Position numbers and translations under genes: made by a program. Shown here one piece after another: positions 49,148 to 59,009 of a stretch of DNA of 64,000 nt (its first letter is position 1; each line of letters starts with the position of its first letter). The notes under the pieces were generated by a model. The model saw only the letters and a program-made list of their open reading frames with translations. It was not told where the DNA came from and did no database searches. Source of the stretch: Bryopsis sp. KO-2023 (lineage: Eukaryota; Chlorophyta; Ulvophyceae; Bryopsidales; Bryopsidaceae). The DNA lies in contig BSYQ01000001.1 of the NCBI GenBank assembly GCA_030272585.1, positions 8,633,001 through 8,697,000 on the forward strand, written 5' to 3'.

Positions 49148-50493
49148 ATGTCGGACAATGGATTCTCTTTTCCGACACCCCCAGCCCGAAACAAGGTGAG
49201 GTCGAACACCCTTTTTTTTGGGGGGGGGGGGCACGTGTGACGCCACTGAGATTTCCGTTTGTGTGGTGATGGATTGGGTGCGTGATTCCTGTTTAGATAT
49301 TGATATGTTTTCCCAGGTGCCCTTGACAGCAAATTCGACCGTCACAGATCGATCCACACAAGGGAAAGGACAAGCAAAGCCCCTACCCAAGGCATGCATG
49401 CCATTCTCTCAGAAATTATCATTCCAGCACATTTCAGATTGCAGCAGGAGCCACTCATTTTTGCAATAATGGGTGTCTGTTGTATGGATTTGATTTTCAT
49501 GTCGGCCTTGGAAGCCGTCTCATTGTTTTTGGGTTAAATCCATGGACATGATTTTTTGTCCCCAGGTCTCCACAGAGGCACATGAAGAACGTCAAGAAAT
49601 TCGTCCCGGCAAAGTATGGTTTCCAATTTCTTTTCAGTATGTTTGAGAATATGTTTTCGGTTTGCAAAGGCCATATTTGGCAGGGAGAAAAACATTGTTT
49701 TTCAATCATGTTGCGCCGTGTCTGTGTGCATGTCTGTCAGGTGGTTTGCAAAACCTCTGATGTAAACCTGTGTTCTGGTTTGTTTAGTTTTGCATGTATC
49801 TGTTTTTTGATGGATTTCCCACATAGATGTATAAGGATCCTTTGATTTTTGGTGCCAGGTGCCATACCAAATTGGTTACAGTCAAATGGACTGGATGTCT
49901 CTACTCCGGAAGAAACCAGACATGACTGGACAAGGCGGAACAGGATTTCGACGAGACATCACTCTAGGAGAGGTGGGCCGCCATAACAAAGAGGAGGATG
50001 CTTGGATCGTGATCAATAAAAAGGTGAGGATATTCCACACAGAGCAAGAAATCTGTGCATTTATGTTTGCTGTGGAGTCTTGGGGATGGGGTGGAATTGA
50101 TTTTGGGGGGGGGTTGGCCCAGAGGTGTTGTGTTTAGGATTAGTCATGCGGTTGCATGCTGTGTTGGGATGTTTGATGCACACAGTATGCTGCTGGGGCA
50201 AACGTTGGGCCTCGTAATTTGCATTTTTGAGTTGATCGCACATGATTATGAAAACAGGTGGTCTCCGTGGGGGTCCCCTTTTCGTTCAATAATCTAAGTC
50301 TCCTTCTTTCTGACAGGTTTACAATTTGACGCCCTACATGAAATTCCATCCCGGGGGGGTGGACATCATGAGGAAAGTATTTGGGAAAGATGGGACCAAA
50401 TACTTCAACAAATACCATCCGTGGGTGAACGTCGATGCACTGATGCAGAATTGTTGGATAGGAATTCTCGACCCCAACGCTGAGACAAAATAG
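49148..50493 (+). CDS. Cytochrome b5-like haem protein (plant Cb5LP / NCB5OR N-domain type)
   Basis: Exons 49148-49195, 49317-49391, 49566-49613, 49859-50023 and 50317-50493 close to 170 residues. The N-terminal ~55 residues are Pro/Ser/Lys-rich. Then [20 protein letters not shown], typical of plant Cb5-like proteins and of human CYB5R4, precedes the b5 fold. Haem ligands are in [13 protein letters not shown] (first His) and [11 protein letters not shown] (second His). It ends after the b5 domain, with no membrane tail and no reductase domain, so it is probably soluble. Exon 2 ends at a GC donor (GCATGC); exon 2 can be skipped without losing frame. The partner reductase is unknown. Confidence 0.9.
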
Positions 50494-50884
50494 GTCAATT
50501 TGTGTTTGTCAATAATATGTCTAATCTGATTCGCTAGCTCATCAAGTGGTATTCTTGTCAAGCAGGATTGTGTGTAAACTTGCCGATGGGGGATTCACGG
50601 GGTGATTGCCCCTGTGAACCTTTGTATTCGATTTCGGTTGGTTTTGATCATTTGGGGAGCTGCGGGGGATTGTACCAGAAAATGGCTGCCAAAAACAGTA
50701 ACGATATCCTCAACAAAAAACCATTCATCCCGGAACAGCACCCCTGCAGCAAACCTCATTTCATTTCCCAACATCTCGATTTATCCCGGCCTGAATCTAA
50801 ACCTACTAATCGTTCCCATCCTGCAATCCACCAAACCATTATGCCTCGTGTCTTTAAAATTAACGAAAAAGCTCATTCTTAATT
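50494..50884. other. Intergenic, convergent 3' ends
   Basis: About 390 bp between the cytochrome b5 stop and the exonuclease stop. I see only 3' flank. Confidence 0.6.
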
Positions 50885-52132
50885 TTATTGTGGCTGAGGC
50901 GGGCCTTTGTCGAGGGGTGAAACTTTAACACTCTTCTGTGAAACAGGAGCCGCTCTCAGCTCCATTTCTTTCAATTTTTCGTAAACGGCCAAGGGCCCGT
51001 AGGCATCCAAAGCAGCATACTCCATTTGTTGCCTTTGCAACGGCCGCTTATCCCATCTGCTTCTCTGCCATGTCAAATCCTTTTTCAATTTTTTGCCTAA
51101 TAACTTGGCGACGAGCTGTTTGATTCCCAGCGTCTTGTTGGGGCTGGCAAAGCCTCTCAAAATTTTGTTTTTGCTGAATGATAAGTCGTAGGCCCCCTTC
51201 AGTTCCACACCAAAATGGAACTGGAGCTTCGCTTTGTCCTGCTTCAAATTGGCCCCCACCTTGACAATGCTTTCGTCCTGGAGAGAGTACAGCAGATAAT
51301 GGGATGGAGCAACAAGAAAAACAGCTTGCACTCAAAACATACAAAACATGTCCTGAGAATTTGCATCGCTGTGATATCCACCTACCGTCAAGATGTCTTG
51401 CAATTCCGCAGGGATGCCTGTGAATGCCGTGTGAACCAAAAGAACCTCTGGTTGGCCTTGCTTTCTGTAGCTCATTTGCAACAGTGCAATCGGGTTGTTT
51501 TCCCCCCTCCTCCTCTCTGGCTTCCATTCAGAATCCAACCCGATCACAGAAAACCCATGACTCTGAATGTGGCCACACCAGCTTTTCGCCCCTTCAGGGG
51601 TGTCTGCATAGTGGATGCGTCCGGTGAACAGAAACGGAGTGAGGGACGATTCCGTGTCGCCAGTAAAAAGTCTAATTCAATCCAATTCAACCCATTCAGA
51701 GATACAAACTCAAACCCCAGTTTCGATCAATGGTCAAGACCCCATCTAATCGGTTAAACCCAGTGTATGCTCACATCTGGATGGAGTCATTTCAATCATG
51801 GGGCAGCACAGCTGATGCTTGCTCAACATGATGGGATTTTGATTTGATTCAAGGGCTTGAGCAGGAGCCATTGTGGAATCTTCTCTTGTGCATGATTCTC
51901 ACCTTGTGTCCCCCACCGCCAACTCAGGGAAAAAGGATCGTGACCTGCGGAGATGGGAAAACAGCGCAGCCCTCATCGGAACTAGCACGGTGTGAATCGC
52001 TGCGTCGCAATTTTACACCTCCCAACAAATGAACGAAATGGAAATCAATTCTGTCAAGGCAGGACACCCAAGCAAACCGAACGGCTGCACAGGAAATCTC
52101 CAGCCGTTGCCGCCACCGACAATGGCCATCAT
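50885..52132 (-). CDS. WRN-type 3'-5' exonuclease (DEDDy)
   Basis: Exons 51603-51386 and 51277-50885 are firm. The best 5' exon is 52132-52117 (MMAIV), joined in phase 1, giving 208 residues, but this start is tentative. Exo I motif: VIGLDSEWKPERR (Asp and Glu). Exo II lies in DESIVKVGANLKQDKAKL and AYDLSF. Exo III is MEYAALDAYGPLAVYEKL (Tyr/Asp). The size fits plant WEX-type stand-alone WRN exonucleases without helicase. These degrade DNA or RNA 3' ends in repair or silencing. A longer GTG-started frame upstream (52452-~52130) is not clearly part of it. The gene is head-to-head with MSH2. Confidence 0.85.
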
Positions 52133-53067
52133 CGCGATTGGGTTGCCACTGGCAACTTGCCAGAGAGAAGACCCCTAAACCAGTCTGGAGTGTAGAACGG
52201 TTGATTCATCCATGGATGGATGACAATCCCTGCCAGTTTCTCTGCGTTCGCCAGTTTCTGTCCCAACCCAGATATTTGTCGACCCCACTGTTTTTCTTCG
52301 CTTGACTGGAAACTCGAACTGAAGACTCGATGGACTCGCGGTGAGCTAATTACCAAGGCTGCGAGCTCATCGCTGGAGTATGTGTCGATATTTACGTTTA
52401 GAAAACGCCGTTGTGGGGCAGTTTGGCGTGGAAAGTTTCGGAAGCACGCCACAGCGATGTTTTTGCTTGTTATTGTTGCCGATGCTCGTGAAAAGCGATG
52501 CAGAACACTTTGCTCCTTACTTCTGTTCTATGCGCGTTGTCATGGGCCCGCCACCACAAGATAACGCAACTATTCGCAACTCTTCGCAACTATTTCGGTT
52601 CGAGATTGAAAAGTGCTAGAGCAGACTCTGCAATTCTACTTTTTAATTTGTCAAGTCGGCGCGGCACCTCGCACGGTTCTTTCGACGCTTTCGATGAAAC
52701 AGCATCCGCAAGCATCCGCCCGACCGCGTCGACTACCCACTGGCAAAGCTGTAAACCGCAAGCTCGAACTTGTATTGTCGCGAGCAATGTTTTTGCGCTT
52801 GCCACTCCATAATATCCTGACTCCGTCAGATCAAGGACCTTCCCCCCCCCCCAAAAAAAAAAAACAAAAAAGGGGAAAATCAGAAACAAAATCCTAGAAT
52901 TCGCGTTGTAGCACAGCAGAAACGCCCACAGAAAACCCACACGCAGAAATCGGCCTTTCCCCCATGAGGTGTGACTCATTGTGAAAGCATGCCACCCCCA
53001 AAAAACCTCTCATACATGCATCCTGTGGTTAAAAGGGGGTGAACTTTTTCCTATCCTTTTTTTTCAG
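52133..53067. promoter_or_regulatory. Divergent region exonuclease / MSH2; MSH2 first exon not found
   Basis: About 930 bp that should hold the 5' exon(s) of MSH2 and both promoters. All three plus frames were read for the MSH2 N-terminal domain I (FDRxDYY-like). None matches, although several frames are open for 70-100 codons. A C11A12 tract lies at 52842-52864. Confidence 0.45.
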
Positions 53068-56000
53068 GCCTGCATCTCCAAACCGCCCCAGCGATATCGA
53101 AGATGAACTTTTTCGAGGGTCAGATGTCATGGAAATTCCAACCATCATGGCAGCGACTATAAATTTTGTGGATGGGGAGAGGACTGTGGGTGCTGCCTAT
53201 GTAGATCTGTCCACTCGGCGAATGGGGGCCTGTCAATTTCATGACGATATGGACTTTTGCTGTTTGGAAACATTGATCGTGCAACTTGGCCCGAGGGAGT
53301 GCGTTTTGCCGAAGGCAAGGTTTTGCTGATGGGGGAAAACTACCAAGAAACAGTATTCAGATGATCGCTCCAGATGCTGTTGCATCAATTACCATTCTGA
53401 ATACGTACATACAGATAACAAAAGACTTGTAGATTGATAAATATAACTGTGGGAAATTGATGCTGGTCGTTATCAGCACTTCAAGAACCATTGATTCGAT
53501 TCTTGAAATTTCTGAGTCTTGCATGAAAAGGACAATTGCTGTGCAAATCGTGCTTCCAATCCTTCCCGATTCTTTCACACTTTTTTTTTCTTTCGAGTAC
53601 TTGGGCTTGTTGCTTGTACTAAAAAGGAACCTTTTTTTTGGTCTGACATACAGGAAAGCGAGTCAAGTTTACAATTCAAGGAGCTTCCAAAAGTAAACGA
53701 GGTTTTGTCAAGATGTGGAGCTGTGGCTACAGACAGGCCAACAAATATTTTTTCGACAAAAAATCTGGAGGGCGATCTCAAGTGGCTTATCAAGGTGGGG
53801 TATTTTTTGCACTCCTCATTTTGCAATTGCTGGAGCGATGTCGAATGGTATAGCTTATTAGTTTTTTCTTTTGATCTTTTAATTTAGTCTGCTTGATTTT
53901 GGGAAAAGTGGGGGGTTGGCAGAGGGGGTGCCTCCATAAATCCGTAACGAAAAAGAGTTGATTGGAAGGGTCAAAAAAAGGAATGCACTGTCGAATGGTC
54001 TTTTCTGGTTGTTTCAGAGTGGAAGTGTGGAGCACCACAGAGATATACTGGAAAGACCACTTGCTTCACAGGCACTTGCAGGTAGGGCTGAACAAAAATC
54101 CAATTCTTCCCCCATTTTATTCAAAAAAGTTGCAACTCGGCCTTGAGAGAGATTCTTCTGGTGAATTTCCCTGTGGCTTTCGAAAAGAAATGCACACAGA
54201 AGCGATTAATAAATTTTCATTTTTTTTATTTTTCGTAGCAGCACCACACTGCAACTCATTCGCGTTAATGTACATCTGTCTGCTCAAATTGCTTTCCTGT
54301 CTGTATTATTCGCAGCTGTCATTGCTTTTTCGGAGCTGGCTGCTAGCACCTATCGAGGCAGGCTTGAGCTGTCATTGCATGACATCGGCAGCTCCATGCG
54401 ATTGGACTCCGCTGCCCAAAGAGCGCTGAACTTGTTTCCGCAAAAAAATGACGACAACAAAGTGCTGTCAGTCTATGGATTGCTGAATCGAGCCAGGACG
54501 GCGATGGGGAAGAGAAAACTCAAGGTGTGGACTGAGGAATGATTCTCTGTGAGTTGATGACAAATAAAATGACCTGATACACAGAGAAACTTCAAGAAAT
54601 GTGATTTTTAGTTTGTGTCGATTTTATTTTTATAAATCAACCTGTACTGTTGATGAGTTTGTAAATCAGCGGGCTAAAAAGAACAAATAGCTTTTTTGCA
54701 GCCATACATTACAGGAGCCAATAGAAGCAATGTGAGCCATGTTAGATGTAGTTTGAACAGTTTATCGTTGGGTTATCAACAATGATGCACTTCTTTTCTC
54801 CTATTTTTTTTTCTTCTTTTTTTTGTCATAGGTGTGGATGAAGCAGCCCTTGGTGAAGGAAGATGATGTTAAGATGCGCCTGGATATTGTTGAAACATTT
54901 GTTGAAAACACCGAACTGAGGGAACAAATCAGGGATTGTTTGCGAGGTATGGGTTTCCCCCCGTCCATATTACATGAAAGGCAATTTTATTTTTGTTTTG
55001 TTTATATTTTTTTGTTTTATTTGCCCAGCTTAGCCTTGCATTTTCAAGCTGTCCAATAGCTGCTGTGTGAATATTGTTTTTCGTCAGCCGATCATCTTTC
55101 CCCCTTTTTTTTTCCTTGAGGTTGTTCCAAGTGACATATTAGAAAAAAAAAAAACTAACTAAAAATCCCCTTGTTTGTGCAGGATATCCGGATGTGGAGC
55201 GGCTGACCAGGAAACTCAGTCGGAAAAAATGCTCTCTGGCTGACTTGTGCCAGCTCTACAGGGCTTCATCGAAGCTTCCACTGTTGGAACACCATATCAA
55301 GCATGCTGGCGTGGAGCTGCTGAATTCAAAGTGCGTGTTACCCTCTTTCTTCCTGGAACCAACCAGCCGATGGATTCAGTCTGACAGGAAATCTTATGCA
55401 AACTGATGAAAGAATGGCTTATGTCGCTGGTGAATTCCAGGTATGCATCGCAGCTCGCAGACGTTCATGATTTGGAGCATTTGGGGAAGTTTGAGCAACT
55501 GGTGGAGGCTGCTGTCGATTTGGACAAGGTTCCCGATGAATACCTCATTTCACCAGATTACAGCAAAGATCTGGAGGTAAATTTTTATTTCTCTCAAGCA
55601 ATTTTCGGTGAGAGATTTTCTGTCTCAACGATTTTTACCAAATGTTGGGGAAGTTCCGGGCAAAAATCGATTGTGCATTCTGAAATCCTGAAGGCATAAT
55701 AACTTACGTTTTGGGGGGAGAGGGGGGTGGGGGTCTATGTACACGTCATAAATGACAGTAGATTGTTAATTTCGGGGCAGTTGTTTCCTCCCTTCTGGCT
55801 ATGATCTGTTACATGCATTGAAGTTGGTGATTTCCAGTAATGTATTCTCTTTCTTGCAGGGATTGTCTGTCAAAAAAAGGGAGATCGAGGCAAGCATCGA
55901 CGACCTTTTCCATGAAGCTGCAGCTGACCTTGGCCTTATCGTCGGCAAAACCATCAAACTCGAGTGGCATAGATTCAACAACAACACCGTTCGATGCCTA

Positions 56001-58338
56001 AGAATCACACAGAAAGAAGAGCGAAGTCTGCGGCAAAAATTGCAACAAAGGTTAGGTCATTCGTGTCATGAAGATTTCCATGTGGGCACCTGATGTTGTG
56101 TGAAATCCGGGGGTGTGCCTAGCTTGTTTGATGAAAAAATGTTTTGTGTTTTTTTGTATCAAGTCTTTCTGAATTCTGTTGCTGTGACAGGTACTTGACT
56201 CTTGAAACGAAGAAAGATGGCACGAAATTCGTTTCTCACAAGATGCAGAGGGCAGCCACGGAACTCCAGTCAATTTCCCACAAATATCAGAGCATGCAAA
56301 CAGAGCTTGTTTCGATGGTAACAACGAGAAGACAAAAAAACAAATCCATTGATTTGAATTTCCAGGGGGGGGGGGGGGGGAAGCTCTTGGAGGGGGAAAT
56401 CATTTAACATAAGGAGGGGATGTGGAAAAGAGTCACAGATCGGTGAGAATGTAACGGGGTTTTGTAAATTCCTGCAGGTCATCGACATTGCCCACACATT
56501 CGTAAGAGTTTTTGAGGAAGCAGCCGTCATCATTTCAGAATTGGACGTCTTGGCTGGATTGGCTGACATTGCCATCAGTGCACCCGTTCCTTATGTCAGA
56601 CCGCAAATATTGGCACCGGAGTCTGGTGAACTCATGTTGAGGGGCTGCAGACACCCTCTGGTGGAAGCCCAAGACGGTGTGGATTTCATCAAGAACGATT
56701 GTGAAATGGTCCGAGGAGAGAGCTGGTTTCAAGTCATCACTGGCCCCAACATGGGTGGAAAATCGACCTTCATTCGACAGGTGAAACCCGAAACTTGTTC
56801 AAGCGCTTCCCTCAGCCCATTTCTGTTTTCTCATTGTGCATTTCGAACCCATCTGTGAATTTATGTCAATAGGGAGTGATTTCAACAAACCTTTCACGGT
56901 TTGCAAGTGAAATTGCTGTTAGTCGAGGAGGTTTGTTTGGATATGGTTGGATGGCAACAGAGATTGATTGTTTTTATTCTGCCCCTTGAATTCTGCAGGT
57001 AGGGATTTCTGTTCTTCTAGCACAGATCGGTTCATTTGTGCCGTGCGATGAAGCTAGAATCGCATTGAGGGATGCTATTTTTGCCCGAGTCGGAGCTGGA
57101 GATTGTCAATTGAGAGGCGTGTCCACATTCATGGCAGAAATGCTCGAAACGGCAGCAATCCTGAAGGTATGATATCAACCCGTGCGGCTTATTTTGGTTT
57201 CATCAAGACCATCAGGTTTTGAGAGCTAGCAAATTGAGTAGTTTTGATTAATTTATTTTTCTGTGTTTTCAGGGTGCAACGGAGCGCTCCCTTGTCATTG
57301 TCGATGAACTTGGGAGGGGGACATCGACTTACGATGGGTTTGGCCTTGCATGGGCAATATCGCACCACATCATGCAGGTACAGCCATCATTGCAAACAGC
57401 ATGTCGGCTTCTAACACATCAACCGTTTTGGATAACACGGGGGTGGGGGAGTGATGGGAGTGCGTATTGATGTGTTCTTTTTGCCGTCTTCAGAAAATCG
57501 GTTGCCCCACGTTATTTGCAACTCATTTCCATGAGCTGACAGCATTGACAGGTCCTGGTGGGGTGAAGAATTTGCATGCCGAAACATGCATCGACAGCGA
57601 CACGGGCCGGCTTACCATGCTTTACAAGGTACCCAAACACACGCATCGATATCACGTGTTCATTTGCATTTTCTGGATAGGATCAGAAGAATGTGTTTGT
57701 ACTCAGTTTCTTTTTCTCGTTCTTTGGCTGATAAGGCCGTGTTGCCTTGTTGTTTTTGTTGGATTTTTGGAAAAAGGTGAGTGAGGGCGCATGCGATCAG
57801 TCGTTCGGTATCCATGTGGCTGAATGTGCCATGTTTCCTGAGAGCGTGGTTGCGGTTGCTAAAGAAAGGCTCAGGGAGTTCGATGAACGAGAAAAACAGG
57901 TGGCCAACAGTTCATGTTTTAACAAACCGATCATTTGGTGTCTTTTGAGTGATGTCTCGGCACATGATTGCGCTTGCTTACACTTTTACCGAAATGAGGT
58001 TTGAATAAGATCACAGTCAGGTCCAAGTCGCTCGGTTGCACTCATTGCATGTCGCTTGGGAAGATATTGATGGGCAGCACACAGACCTTATCGCTTTTTG
58101 TTTTAATTCGCGTGTTTCGATTCTGTTCCAGTTGACGCAGTATGTGTGGGAAAAATCCGACAAAGAGAAGGCAGCACACAGAATCATGGATGAATTCATG
58201 AACGAGGTGGCCTCCATTGAAACAGAAAACACGCCAAGGGATGACTTAGCCGACCGTGTGAAATCTATCTTGGCTAAAATGGATGCGGCATCGGAAAAGA
58301 ACGAGGCACTGAAAGAATTGCTTAGTAGCAGAGCCTAG
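53068..58338 (+). CDS. MSH2: DNA mismatch repair protein MSH2 (5' end unresolved)
   Basis: Fifteen exons: 53068-53314, 53654-53794, 54018-54081, 54316-54524, 54832-54946, 55183-55330, 55441-55576, 55860-56050, 56191-56317, 56478-56780, 56999-57166, 57273-57377, 57494-57628, 57778-57900, 58132-58338; all phases close, giving ~805 residues. The first visible exon begins in phase 2 at [14 protein letters not shown], aligning near residue ~120 of human MSH2. Walker [15 protein letters not shown]. Walker B and signature: [13 protein letters not shown] and [21 protein letters not shown]. Then THFHELTAL and [14 protein letters not shown]2 pairs with MSH6 or MSH3 to bind mismatches and uses ATP. The first intron has a GC donor. 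Domain I was not found upstream. Confidence 0.93.
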
Positions 58339-59009
58339 GTTGACTTTTTCTGCAGGTTTCAATAGGTAGTGTTAAATTAAAAAGGAATTTCGCTTGGATG
58401 TACCCGCTTCACAAAAAAGTAAATCAAGTGCTGAAGGCACAAGGTCTCCTTTTGTCAGAATGCATCTAGGAAAATGCTGAGTAAAACCACCTAGTATTTG
58501 TCAAAACTCTTCATCAGTAAGAAGTGTCTTGTTTTTTGGGGTTTTTTTTTTTTTGTACACAAAACAACTGCTTTTTCCTGTCACCAACATCATGTTCTGG
58601 CAATTCTGTGCATCAAGCTTTAAATCATTTAATTCGATGAACGAATTGGGTGTGAAAAGTAAACAAACAAACAAACAAACAAACAAACAAACAAACAAAA
58701 TTACATGCGAAGATACCTCCCGGCATCTATGTGAAATGTAAAGCTTGCCATGGTCTTCTCTTCGACGGGACGAACCATGCAAGCACCCTATTCCTCACAC
58801 ACAGACAATGGCATATTTTGATTTTTGCAACAAGAAAGGCCCCCAGTCCATGTGCAAACAAATACGAGAGGGGGGCATCAACTGACCTCAGGAGCAGCGC
58901 CGTCACATCTTTCACGTCGGACCCACAACACATCCCAAAAGCACCGTCTTGTGGTGGAGTTTCTCGTCCAGAACGAGACGGGTTGCGATTTCGCAGCGGG
59001 AGTTCGACG
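58339..59009. other. Intergenic with (AAAC)n microsatellite at 58661-58700
   Basis: MSH2 3' flank and 5' flank of Cys-rich protein B. A pure AAAC repeat of about ten units lies at 58661-58700. The plus frame upstream of 59010 is open, but the signal peptide fixes the start. Confidence 0.7.

Noticed and set aside
52130-52452. GTG-started frame upstream of the exonuclease as its N-terminus
   Set aside because: No ATG, ends in a stop just where the short ATG exon begins, and cannot be joined in phase to the firm exons.
52590-52979. Minus-strand 129-codon frame in the exonuclease-MSH2 gap
   Set aside because: It includes translated homopolymer tracts (FFFWGGG) and has no motif.
58731-59009. In-frame extension upstream of Cys-rich protein B
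   Set aside because: It would bury the signal peptide; the start at 59010 gives a proper secretory N-terminus.
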